NCBI GenBank assembly: GCA_030770545.1
Contig: CM061091.1
Span: 11,092,501 to 11,156,500 of the forward strand
Direction: 5' to 3'
DNA from: Macropodus opercularis
Lineage: Eukaryota; Chordata; Actinopteri; Anabantiformes; Osphronemidae
Length of the DNA: 64,000 nucleotides
Made by a program: the position numbers and the translations under genes. The notes under the pieces are model-generated. The model made no database searches. It had not been told where the DNA came from and saw only the letters and a list, made by a program, of their open reading frames with translations. This document shows, piece after piece, positions 1 to 13,400 of the stretch (its first letter is position 1; every line of letters begins with the position of its first letter).

Positions 1-499
1 GTGTGTGTGTGTTTGTGTGCGGCAGAGGGGAACATTTTGTGTTCAAATGTGTTTTTGTACCAATCTCTGCGTTGATCAGAGATGTTCTGACACAGTAGGC
101 AACACTGTGAACAGACTGTTGCTGCTGCATAAGTGCTCTGTCTGTGTACCGTTAAACGCTGCACTTTCCTGCTGCACGACCCTGTGTGCACTTGCTCATG
201 TTTTACCTACTGTAACACGCAGCTTGGAAAGGAGGCGTCTACACTACGGGTGGGTGATTTACTACTGAAAACAACTGTCTGTCTAATGAATGTAAATATA
301 GCTACAGGTGGATGATTAGGTGTTTTATTCTAAAGCAAGGCTGAGCCTTCATTGCTGATAAGTGAGTTGTTGTTGTTGTTTTTTATTTTAGTGGAATGGC
401 ACATAAATAAAATAGTTTTTTTAACTTATTGTGTAATCACATGGTTTTCACTACTACTTGACATGAGAAGTAAATCCAACTAAAATAAAAATCTATCTG

Positions 500-804
500 T
501 CTGTCTGTCTATCTATGTACTTTTTGTTTTTGTTTCGTCTCCACTTTCGTGGCTGTGTCCCGTGGAAAACAGCCCGGAGCGGCAGGAATGCAGCCTCCAA
601 GCCGCGGCGCTTGAGCAGCTTCTCCGTCAGACGTGACGTCGCTGATCCCCCGCTGAAAAACTTCACTCGGCAAAACTTTTTTTTTTTCCCCGACACCCAG
701 ACACACACACACACACACACAACGAGGCCAGAAATTACTTTCTGTGTTCGGGAGTCTCGTAATGTGCGGACGATTAGTCTTCAACACCGCATCCCGCCGT
801 CGAA
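500..804 (+). promoter_or_regulatory. pla2r1: pla2r1 promoter / 5' UTR region
   Basis: This block lies directly before the pla2r1 start codon and is richer in CpG than its surroundings, especially at 540–660 and 740–830. It contains a CRE-like TGACGTC at 634–640 and a (CA)n run at 701–721. I see no convincing TATA box, so a CpG-type promoter with dispersed starts is likely. The exact transcription start cannot be placed from sequence alone. Confidence 0.45.
701..721. repeat. (AC)n microsatellite
   Basis: About ten AC units lie in the pla2r1 5' region. Confidence 0.9.
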
Positions 805-2224
805 ATGCTGTCGCGTGTGTTTGGCTGCGTCGACTCCGTGGCCGTGGTGGCGACTGTTTGTGCAACAGTTCTGCTGGTGAAAAGCTGCGTTTGTGGCACC
901 GGGGAGGACGATGAGGTCCTGAACAGGGCACAGCTCGTGGACTATTACAGTAAGTCACTCACTGCCATCCTGCAAAGCGGGAGCTCGTTCGGACGGGGTT
1001 GTCTTATTCTGTGTCTTATTTACCGCATCAGACAATTATATAACAGCAGAGAACCACCAGAGGAATCGTTGCTCTCGTTGCGCCGTCGTGAAGCTGAAAG
1101 TATGTACAGTTACCACAGGAGAGAGCAGGAAGTTTTTGTTCCCCTGTTGCAAACTCAGTGCGTTTTTATTTTATGTATAAAAAAATTAATAAAATGAAAA
1201 TAAAAGAAAGGCAGCTGAGAGTTATGTTGATATAACACTAAATCCAGATAATATTATTATCATGGACTGAAGAGTCGAGTGTAAGGTTACTACCCCCTCC
1301 CTTTTGTTTTTAATTATATAACTAACATCTATGCGTAGTACTATACCTCCACGTCGATGGTTCAGTTGCTTTTAAGTCAGTTTTCTGTCATTTAGAGTTT
1401 CTTAAAGGTCCTCTATTTTACATATAATATATCATATTTGAAGCATTTGTAGAAATCTTTGTCACTTTGGGGTGTGTGTACACAAGCACATTGGATCAGT
1501 GCAAACGGTGCATCCTTTTCTAGTTTTATTGTTTACTTAAATTAGATTGTTGTTTTTTTGTTTTGTTTTTGTGTATTAAGAAAAGGGTCTGTTCATCCTG
1601 GAGAATGAGCCGCTGAAACGCTGCATCACAGTGGATCGCTCTAACCTGGTCCTGGAGGACTGTGAGCAACCAACGCGCCGCATGCTGTGGAAGTGGGTTT
1701 CCCAGCATCGCCTCTTCAATCTGGGCACCAGCACGTGCCTGGGCCTCAACATTTCAAATACGACGCAGCCCCTTGGCGTGTTTGAGTGTGACACGTCCTT
1801 CCCTGTGCTGTGGTGGCGCTGCAGTGGAAACATGCTGTACAGTGCGTTCCAGTGGAAGATGGCTGTCGCTGGACGTCTGGTGGTAGTAAAAAAAACCTCT
1901 TACCATGGGTGGAAAAGGTACAACACCCCCAGGGAAGGCCCCTGCTCATATCCATATGAAGGTAACCATCTAAAACATCTTAGTTATTCTGTTGCTTGTC
2001 TGCACAGGAAATGTTCAGTTCATATTATACTGGGTGTGCTTTCTTTGCAGATATCCACACTTTGTTGGGAAATGCTCACGGCATGCCCTGTGCTCTGCCC
2101 TTTAAGTACAACAACAAATGGTACTCCGAGTGCACGACAGAGGGGCTTGAAGACCATCTTCAGTGGTGTGCTACCACCGCTCGCTACGATGAGAATGAAA
2201 GATGGGGCTTCTGTCCTGTGCAAG
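805..2224 (+). other. pla2r1: pla2r1 exons 1–3: signal peptide, cysteine-rich and FN-II domains
   Basis: Exon 1 is 805–949 and encodes the hydrophobic leader, with donor ACA|GTAAGT. Exon 2 is 1581–1961 and encodes the cysteine-rich ricin-B-type domain, with an LWKW core and cysteines matching the family. Exon 3 is 2051–2224 and encodes the fibronectin type II domain, with the typical PCALPFKYNNKWYSECT and LQWCATT blocks. All three exons end in phase 1. In human PLA2R1 the cysteine-rich domain is the dominant autoepitope in membranous nephropathy (established knowledge). Confidence 0.9.
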
Positions 2225-4463
2225 GTAAAACAGACAAACATATCTCTTATCTAACATCACAGACATAATATTGTCAGAATCTTCACTGTGATCACATTTA
2301 ATTTACATGATGACTCACACTGAGACATGTGCATCGCACCTAACCCACTGCCTTTATAAGGTCATAACTTTATTCATAGATTCCAGTTGTGAGCGTTTCT
2401 GGGAGTCAAACCAGGAGCTCGGTGCTTGTTACCAATTCAACCTGTACACCATCCTAACCTGGAGTCAGGCGCTGTCAACCTGCCAGGCTCAAGGGGGAAA
2501 CCTGCTCAGCATCAGCAACCTGGCAGAGCACAGGTACATCAGAGGTAGGCATCGGCTGAAAGTTTGCTAATCAGATGTGGTTTACTAACAACATATCCTG
2601 CAGTCATTGGTTTTATTTGCCTCTGGTGGTAGATCGACTGGCGAGTGTTGGGGTGATGGTGTGGATTGGACTGAACCACCTGAAGGATGGGTGGGGTTGG
2701 CAGTGGTCTGATGGAGCCCCTCTGTCACTGGTGAACTTCACAACAGGTGCTGATTATATGTTTCTTCAGGGGCAAAATGATTATGAAGATTTGAACATTT
2801 TCTTAATTACATCTATAATTATTCAGATACAGATTATCTTTAAATTGTGCAACCAGGTCCCTGGGTCCAATGTGTGTTTTGTGAACTAAACAGACAGACA
2901 ATGAATGTAAAATGTGCGCATGACATACAAAAATGCATGAGTCAGAGAAACTAGACAAGCTCCTTGTGTGATGTGTGATGTTCTAACACATGAAAGAATG
3001 TTGGGATCCTCATGTGAGCATTTAGTTCGATTCCTGTTATTGGATGACGCAAACAAATTAGATCAAGTGTATATTTGTGTAATTTAAAAGTCATCTATTT
3101 TCATTCGTATAAGTATTCTGTACGGTATTCCAGCCCTTCCTGCCAGTCCTCTACAGGACAACAGACAGTGTGGGGTCTACAACTCAGCCTTTGACGGTCT
3201 TTGGCAAAGTCTTTCCTGTGAGTCTGCTTTGCCTTACATCTGCAAGAAGACACCTAACAACACCTGGAAAGCGGAACCACTAGGTGAGAGTATGAGACCA
3301 ACGCACGCGTTGTTTACATGTAATTATCGGACATGTAGATCTTTTGTCGCAAAGCTGTGGAGTGATTAATGATGAGATAATGTGTAAAGAATGTAGAGGT
3401 TTTTTTTAGCTCTTGTTGCTCAGCGTCTGTGCTACACCTGGCAAATGAACCTCTGACCTTTTTTCCCTATCGCTTTGTTGGTGACTAGACCAAACCAGCA
3501 TCTGCTGTGTATTTATGTTGTAAAAACATAGTCTAGCCTGTGATGTTGTGGTTTCTCCTTCTCTCCTCTCATCTCCTGATTATTCTCTCTCTTACAGAGA
3601 ACTGGCAGTACATCCACACTGAGTGTGCTGAAGACTGGTGGCCTCATAATGGTTTCTGCTACCGGGTGCTGTCAGAAACAGAAGCAGGGAGCTGGAAGGA
3701 GTCTTCACAGGCCTGTGGCTACCAGGGGGCAAACCTCACCAGCTTTCACTCTCTGTCTGAGGTTGAAATGCTGCTCGGTCTCCTGGCTAACTGTAAGTGC
3801 CATGGTACTGTACATGCTGTACACCTACAGTAAATACAGGTTTATTTGTGCGACTGTTAGTTCCCTCTTTGTGCTTTGCAGATTCTGGGGACAGTACAGG
3901 GGTGTGGATTGGCCTTTGGAGGCAGGCGTCATCGCCATCTGTAGAGTGGTCTGATGGATCCTCCGTTACTCTGACACTCTGGCACCAGTATCACCCTCCT
4001 CACAACCTAACGGATGCATCACTGTGTGCCAAAGCAAACAGGAAGGTGAGAAACCCTGCGATGGTGCTTCTATTATGCCGAACCTCTGTGGAAACTCCTT
4101 TGTGAGATTCCCTCCTGAAGCTGGCTTTCATCAGGCGTTGGCAACGTTACGGCAACAGTGAAATGTTAAACTCTTTCACAGGACGGTACCTGGCTTTTAG
4201 TGTCGTGTGACGAACGGCTGCCTGCTGTGTGTAGAAGACAAAGCCAGAATCCCATTCACCACCTTGGAACATGGGATGAAGGTTGTCCTGAGGTAGGAAC
4301 ATGAACGCACACGTACAAGCACGTGTTTTTGTCAGCAGTCCTCTCCTCCAGGGCATCTGAACTTTTGCCTAAACCTCACAGCAGCAGGCTGTCAAAAAAA
4401 CGACCATTATATATTACACAACTGCACAACACAGAGTCACAGAGATCACAGATGCAAATGTCT

Positions 4464-4495
<32 letters not shown>

Positions 4496-7400
4496 GGTTT
4501 CAACTTCATTTGCATGAAAACTGTTGGATGTCAGCTATCTCAAAAGTGAAATAAGTCAGTTGGATTTGGTAAAATGAGTGAATGAAACTTTTATGTTTGG
4601 AGTAAAAATTGAAATGACTTATTTTTAGCTTCATCAGGCACATTGTGCACTGTGCTGTGTTACAATAGGTCCATACAGATCAGGACAGGCACCAAGCAGG
4701 AGCACACGCCTGCTGCAGTTCAACTGAGCAAATTGCCCCTCCATACGCACAATGAGCTGATTCACTCGCCCGCTGACGTGTTGTCTGGCATTCGTGTTGC
4801 TCTTTGACTCCGTTTACCAGAGTATCATACTCCTGAGTCACTCATACTGAAGGTAGAGTGACGATGGTCATGCTTTAGCCATATTCGATTCCTGTCTCTT
4901 TATTCTACAGCGGTTGTCTAGCGCTCTAGACTGCAGACATGGCTGGATGGGGGATAGATGCACCAGAGGGGTTCAGGGGGGCAAATTGACTCCACTTGTC
5001 ATAACATACACACACACAGCACCAAACACAGGCTTGCGTATTGCTGAACATTGCTGATGCTGAAATTTCCGAATACAAATAATTATTTTTTAACGTTGCT
5101 AGTGATGCGGTTCAGTTGTGTGTCCACCACATTCACCCAGACGTAAAATACATCAGGAACTACTGGTTGGTTTGTTATGAAGGTTTTGTACTTGCAGTAA
5201 TATTAGTAATATGAAGCTGAACTGGAACAACTGTTCGCTGATTTTTCCTTTGCTGCCACCATGAGGTTGCAGATACGTGGTCATGGGGTCAAATGCAGCT
5301 AATCTGGTCTTAACATCAGGAGCTAAGCGTACGGTCAGCATTTAGCTGCATGGTTGTATCCAAATTAAAAAAACATCTTTAATGGACTGTTGACTATTTA
5401 CATGTAATTCAAACGAGTACAATTTGCATCTCTTATTTATCAAATTTGAAATTTAATTTGAATTTTTTGTTTTCCTAAATTACAGACAGTTTTAAATGCA
5501 AAACAATGAATGAGACCAGTATTAAATACAACATATACTGTATGGATTTTGACTGGTCTTTTGATCTTTGACTGATCTTTTTCAGGGATGGAAACGACAT
5601 GGCCACTTCTGCTACACAGTGACTAGCCACGAGCAGAGCCACGAAGACGCAAGCATGGGCTATTACTGCAAAGCTCCTCTTCTCACTATAGAAAATAGGC
5701 CAGTGGATTGTGCATTTTGCATTTACATTTTTTTTGTCCTGGCTGTTCCAAATGCTCCTGTCCTCACCTCTCTTGTCGTCTTCATCACGCTGGCAGGTTT
5801 GAGCAGGCTTTTGTCAACAGTTTGCTTAGTGCAAGTGGGGCCAATAGCAGCATGTATTACTGGATCAGCCTCATGGACCAGGGGAAGAAGGGAGAGTATA
5901 GCTGGCTTCCACACAATGGGTCATCCCTGCCTCTCACCTTCACAAATTGGAACAAGCACCAGCCGGGTAGCTGTTTCGTAATTATGAAATAATAGCATGG
6001 TTGGGGTTTTGGTTTAAAGTTTTCCCCCGTTTTTAAACTTATTGATCTTCTCTTTGCATCAGTCAGTGCTGGTGGCTGTGTCGCTATGTCAGGTGGACCT
6101 GCTCTGGGTCACTGGGAGGTGAAAGACTGCAGGTCCTTCAAGGCTTTGTCAGTGTGCAAGCAAAGCATCAGCAGTTACCACGATGTCCAGCTGCCAGAGC
6201 ACCACATCGATGCCTACGCCCCCTGTCCTCCGGGGTGGGAATCACACTCTGGGCTGCTTCACTGCTTTAAGGTTCAAACCCACCCGTCCTCCCTCTGTGC
6301 TCTTTTGTGCTACATATGGGATGTTGTTTCTCATCGCAGTTTTGACTCTTTTAGGTATTCCACGACGAGAAAGTCCTGATGAAGCGTTCGTGGGCGGAGG
6401 CAGACTTCTTCTGCCAGGCCCTCGGCGCTCAGCTGGCCAGTTTCCACCACTATGAGGAGCAGGTGTTTGTTAAGCAGCTCCTCAGTACCATGTTTGAAGG
6501 GTTGGTACAGCCCACTGGGCCTCAACAGAGCACCAGTGTTGTGTATCTAGTGATGTGTGTTTTTTGTTTTAATTGCATTAATTTGTTTAATGAGATCAAA
6601 ATGCGATTTGTGAGAGGCCACAGATTATTAATTTACTGCAGCATAACATTAAATGCATACAACCATTTTTTAATAACGTGTCCAAATGTGTGAATTAGTA
6701 AATTAGAACAGTATAATTAAGTAAGGGTCAGCCTTGTTATGGTACTGTGACCATGATTCAAGTTGTGTCTCCCTCTAGTAGCGCTTGATAATTTTAGACA
6801 ATCTTACAAATTAATGAGGTGCATGTTTTATGATTTACAGAATGTTAATAACTAAACAGAAGTTATTGTTTATACAATGTCACCACATTTTTTGTTTCTT
6901 CTAAAGTTCTCAAGTACAACAGTGATTATTGTTATTATTGTTTTTGTTCTTGTCCTCTTTTTTTTAGAACAGAGGGTCGCTGGTTCTGGGTGGGTTTAAA
7001 TAAGAGAGACCCTGAACATCTTGGCTCGTGGGAGTGGTCCGACGGCTCTCCTGTAAGAACATGAACTATAGAGACGCTCGCTATTGTTTCCCGCTGCTGT
7101 ACACAAAGACTCAGGCTTCACGTCTATTATGGTTTCATTGAGTGTCTGTATTTGAGCAGGTAGTGACGTCTTTCATCGAGGATAAGAATGAGGAGGATGA
7201 CAGGAGGGACTGTGCCGTGTTCAGCGACCTGACCGACACTGTCGTGCCACAGCCCTGCGATAGCAAACATGAGTGGATCTGCAAGTTATCCAGAGGTAAA
7301 CAATCTCACACGCGACTCTTCACACAAAATGTAAAACCAAACTGATTGTATCTTACCAAACTCTGATTTACGTTTCAGGTGATGAATTAAAAAAACCCTA

Positions 7401-10400
7401 TTGGTACACAGAGCGTGAGTAAACTGTTCATTTCATGAAGAATCTGATGATGCACATATAGTTAATTTGTAAATGATAATGATTTTTGTTTTGTTTACTA
7501 GGGCTTAGGGGTTACTGCAAGAACGCGTGATTGTCTAATACTGTAAATGAAACTTTGTAGATTTAAAGTGTGTAATAAATATTCTCCTGGTTCCACCGCA
7601 GAGAACGAGGCCTGGGTGTTTTACCGTGGAGCTGAGTACCTGCTGGTAAAGCAGCCCTTTGACTGGGACTCTGTCTCTCTGGCCTGTCAGATGATGGGAG
7701 CTTATCTGCTGTCCATTCACTCCAAAGAGGAGCTGCACTTCGTCAAGGATCGCTTACGACGGGTCTGGTTCTGCACCTTTACAAAAATTCACAATATTAA
7801 GCAGATTTGATAAACAGATGTGTAAGGCTTTGTAAAAGCCTCGCTTCTATTTCATACCGGGTTTATACCGTATTTTGCAAAAGTGATGTTTTATTAAAAT
7901 AAACACTTTTTGATAATTCAAACATTTGCAGAATAACAGTCACTGCTCGGTATCCGTACTTGAAAATGGTATAGAATACTGCTTATCTCATTTCAGAAGC
8001 TAATTCAGATTTAATTTTATAGCTTCTTAAAACATGTCCCACTGTTAAGGAACCTGTATGAAAGAAATATAACATGAACAATTGGAGGTGATAAAAAATT
8101 TAAAGCCAGAACTACGGTGCATAACATGTGGAATTTGTTTGTCCACAGAAAACAACAATATTTTACTAATTCCTCCACTGATGACAATGATTCTTATTGA
8201 AAGACACCTCACTGGGTGGCCCATTAGTGCATCAACTCACTCACACAGTGAAAAACAAACAAATGCAGGACAAGTGTAGTCACAATAGACCCCCGTTCCT
8301 AATACCAAAGTGTTTTTAGACACAATGGACACTTTCATGCTTGAGCACTCCTACAGACACTGTGCCAGAGGTCTTTATACCAAACTAAAGAAACCTTTTG
8401 TGGTGTTGAGGCACGTGAGGGATAAAGGGAACAAAGTGAGTTGAAAAAAAGGACACAAAACACAAGAGCTGCTGAATGGCCACTCGTGTCACAGCCCAGT
8501 AAGGACTTAATTACTGTGTAAGAAGACAGAAGAGTAAAGTTCTCATTCATCTCTATTTCTTTCCCTCCTGTATGTCTCCCCAGCTCTCCCTCGGCCCAAC
8601 TGACTGGTGGATTGGGTTGTCCATCGGGCAGCCCGGAGAGGATGTCAGGTGAGTGTGTCTTGGAGGTAAATATTTCCTGTTGGATATGCAAATCCTTTAA
8701 ACTAATCTGTTATAGTACTATTGCCTTCGGGCTTTTCATAAACTACACTTTGAATGAAGGGCAATAAGAGAGACATTTACATTTATTGTCATTCATATTT
8801 GAAGGTTGGGTATATAAATCCTGGGGACAGACAGAAAAAATAGGCTTCGTGAAGTTTCGCTGGTGTTTTTTTTTAAAGCATTCTTACTGTACAGTCATCT
8901 TCCGTGTTTTAATGCCACCAAGCCTATGATCCACTATAGTCGTAGGTGGAATATCTACAACACATGTATGAATGTGATCTGAGCTGTGGCTCATTTAGGC
9001 CAGGGCATCAGCCTGAGCCTTAATAATGCTCACTTTAAGTATTTGTGCATGTTGGCAGGTGGAGCGATAAGACAGAGGTACACTTTCAGAACTGGGCCGA
9101 AGGCGGTGCAGCTAGGACTAGGAAAAATCGTCTCTGTGTTACCATGTCCTCCTCATCAGGTAAACACAAGCACAAAAAAAACCCCACAAATTCAAATGAG
9201 GTCCATGCATGTATGCGCCATTATATGCTGAAACGTGTTAACAAACAAACTTAACATGTCGCAGGGAAATGGTCCAGCAATAAATGTAGTGATCTCCATG
9301 GCTATGTGTGCAAGAGGAAGACCGTGTCTGTGGTGGAGACCCCCAGGGAGCCGCACTACATCGGAGGATGCCCTGAGAAATGGCTATACTTTGGACATAA
9401 GGTAAGACGCAGAATTTTCAATGTTCTCTCAGAGGAATCAGATTAAAAGTGGTCACTTTTCTTCATTCCCAGCTGTTTTTGGGGTTAAAGCAACATGTTT
9501 ATGTTTATAGTTCCTGTTGTACACCAGTTTCCAACCTTATCCAAATAAAGCTATTAAATTTGTAGCTATTGCATTGTGTAACATTACCCAATATCTGTCA
9601 TGGGCTCTCGTCAGAGAACAACACCAGCTGCCAAACATTTGTTTATTTATATTACATGTAACATAAAGCAATTTATCCTTTTTGCTTTCCAAAGTCAAGT
9701 CACATGGGGAATATTGACTAGCATTTAACAATGAAACATTTCCGCGTTTTCATAGTTTGTGTTTGTATGTCTGTGCTGGCAGTGTCTGCTGCTTCACCTC
9801 CCTGACAATCCAAAGGAGGGGAAAAGTTGGAATGATGCCCAGTCCATCTGTGCCTCATTTGAAGGCTCGTTGGTTGCTATAGAAGATGAGATTGAACAAG
9901 GTAATGCAAAGTAAACTGTACATTTAAAAGACAAACACACCAGACAGGATCGCTTGCTGTTGCACAAGGCAAAGAGGAATACTGCTATGTTGCTAATGCT
10001 TTTTGGACATTCCTGTTGTGACGTCATCATTTCTGCAGCCTACATCACGATGCTGCTCCAGGGCAGCTCTGTGGGCATGTGGATTGGTCTGCGGGATGAA
10101 GACACAATGAAATGGACCAATGGGAAATCAGTCAGCTACACCAACTGGTCTCCAACTGACCCTAAGAGATATCTCACTGTAAGCTGATAAATGCTTTATT
10201 TGACCTACACAGTGTAATGTTAAACACATGGCGTTTTGGTTTTTTGTCTTTAATAAAACTCTAAATCATCATCAAAACATCATTGCTGGTCAGTTGCGGC
10301 CATGATGTCTGAAGATGCGAAAACCAACAGGCACACGTTCGTGAATGTGTTTTTGTGCTGGTGTTTATATGTGTGTGTGTGTGTGTAGAATTGACACGTA

Positions 10401-13400
10401 CGTTTTGAACTCCCAGGAGGACGAGTTGCTCAGTGGAGCAGCTGATGAGCCGCTGTGTACGGTTCTGTCCAACAACCATAACTTCCACCTCACAGGGAAG
10501 TGGTACGATGAGAAGTGCAGCGAGAGTGGGTATGGCTTTGTCTGTCAGAAACCTCAAGGTAAGCGCTGCTCTTTATGTTGGTTTTTTATTTTCTCAATAA
10601 TATCTGTGTGGGTCTCTTATCAACATCTCTGTGTTGGAATTGAACACAAAGTGATGTTTGAATCGCATCCACTATAAATAATTCCAATATGCCAAAACAC
10701 TACCACAAATATAAAATTCTCTAAGTCAGTTTTTGTTTTCTGTGACTGATGTGTGTTCCTGTTGATAGTATCTCATAAAGGTGAATTCCCAGATATACTG
10801 GTTTTGGTGAATTCCCTCTAAATCTGGGTTTCCCCCCTGTTTTTTGTGCTGCCGATGCGATTGCTGCAACGTACTGACCTCATTGTCGTTTATTTTTTGA
10901 AACATTTGCATACCTAGGTTAAATTATTCTGTTAACGTTTTGAAAATAGTTTTGTTCAGTTGCATAAATATTATTTTTACTGTAATGACTCACATTCACT
11001 TAGAGGTGAGTATTATCCAGCTGTCGCTCATATTTGTAGGCAAGTGTTCATTTCCTTATTTTAGGTTTAATAAGCGACATGTAATGTCCCAGAAATGAAG
11101 AAAAATGAAAAATTATTCAGATTGTGCTTTTCATTATCTTATTCCCCCCCACACACTCTTCTCTTTTGCCTTGTGTTCCTTGTTATAGACATATCCAGAC
11201 CTCCCACTCACTCCTATCGCCACCCGCTTCCTGAAAATATTGAGTACAGGAGCAGCAGCTACAAGGTTGTGTCTGGCAACATGAGCTGGTACGACGCTAT
11301 GCATATATGCATAGAGAATGATTCTGACCTAGTGAGCGTTACAGATGCCTACCACCAGGCTTTCCTTACTGTCCTTGTCAATAGATTGGCAGTCCCCCAC
11401 TGGATCGGACTGTATAGTCAAGACGTATGTATCCTCTCATGCAATTTGTACTGTATTGTGTTATAACCAAAACACTGCATGGTTGTGTCCAAGAGGAAGC
11501 ATTATGTGTGTCTGCTGTTCTGCAGTTTACTGCTTGTGAGAAATAACCCAGTTCTTCTGTTTACTTAAAGAGGTGGTCTTTATGGTAAATGTACAGCCAA
11601 CAGCTGGTTAGCTTAGCTTAGCACATTAGTTGGAATGGAATAAGGTGGAAAACATTGCCGTTCAATTACCTAGACATTAACATAATTGTTCTTATATCTT
11701 TAATATTGTATTTTTTGTTGGGTAAAAACAACACATTGGGCATAATTAGGTGAGCTATTTATTACCATTTAATGAGCATGTAGACACACTTTAAGTAAGA
11801 ATGGTATTTTCCATATGCTCTAGCTATGAACTAAGTGTCCTGAAACTATTCAATACTCATAAACCATTGTGATTAATAAGATAAGCAATATAGGAAATGT
11901 AGTTCTTTAGATGTCTTTTTATCATTTGGTTCTATCATTATATTTTAGTTTTAAGCTTCTAAATCAATATTTAGCTTTCAGTTTCAAATTCACAATGGTA
12001 AACGTTGGTACCGTGTTTGTGTGGTGAGTCATTGGCTGAAATTCCCCTTGGAAACATTCACCTCCTTGTAATAAACCATGAGGAAGCTTCCTTTCATAGT
12101 CATGTGTATTAAACTGGCTTAAAATGGTCAATTCTTGACTAACATGCTGAGGCTCCTCTTTGCAGAGCGGCTTGAATTATCAGTGGTCGGACGGTAGCGA
12201 CACAGTGTACACACACTGGGACCCAGCGGATGACGATGATGACTTTGTGATGGGGGAGTGTGTGTACATGGATGTGAATGGAGGTTGGCGGAGAGCTGAC
12301 TGTGAAACTCAGCTACCGGGCGCTCTGTGTCATGTTCCCCCACCGAGTGAGTGCTACGCAACGCTGCCTCTCATCCGCTGGTGGACTGCATCATGTAATA
12401 CTCATCATTGCCTTTCTCCCGATCGCAGGAAATAAACCCTTCACTTCGTACGAGGTGGTGTGCCCTTCCACGTGGGTGAAGTTTGGACACAGCTGTTATA
12501 ACTTTGAGCCAGTGGTGGAGAAACGTACATTTGAAGAGTCGAGAGAGCACTGCAAGCAGAAAGGTGTGGTTGCGTCTGTTGCTGACTGGTAATTTGAGAA
12601 ATGACTGCTTCAGCACTGCAGTTTGTTTGGAGATTGTTGCATGACTTTGTTTTGCTGTGTCACCCTTCCAGGCAACACATCGGACATCCTGACTATTGAG
12701 AATGAGACAGAGAACCGCTTTGTTCTGGAGCAGCTGTGGTCATCGGGGTTCCTCCACCACACTGTGTGGTTGGGCATGTACTTCAACACTGACAGTAAGA
12801 ATCTACAGCGTGACTCTCGTTCACCTGTCAGATGATCAGAGTCCCCTACAGTCCATGTTTGTATTACACTGTGACCTTTACTTTTAGCTGATTCTATGGC
12901 CTGGGTGGATGGATCACCCATGGACTACACCAACTGGGCCAGCATAGCCCCAGACCCCAAGCTGCTGACTGCTGATGTCTGTGTTACTACCAAAGTGATT
13001 GATGGCGTGTGGTACCTGTCGGAGTGCGCTGAGCGGCTTGGATTTGTCTGTAAAACTGTCACAGGTAAGATGAATCGGGGATGCAGGGAAGCCTTCTAGA
13101 TATCGGTTTGTTAAATTAAAATCATACAGGAGTATTTGAGTCCCCATTATATGTACATTTACCCCAGTAAAAAGGTTTAAAGATAAGTAATTACAGTACA
13201 ACCAAGATGAGCTTTAACTTACTTAAAATGTAAAGGTTTTATAACATAAATATCACAGGCTCTGTTGAATGTTTTCTCAACTTTACTGTTTTGGTACACT
13301 TCCATTATGCTAGATTCCCAAGACTGAACTTGGGTGATTAGCAGCTTATTGGTGGACATAGTGGAGCACTTAAGAGCCGCATATATCCCACAGAAGTTAA

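Noticed and set aside
7162..7168. TGACGTC word in pla2r1 exon 15
   Set aside because: It is explained by coding sequence; no reason to call a regulatory site.
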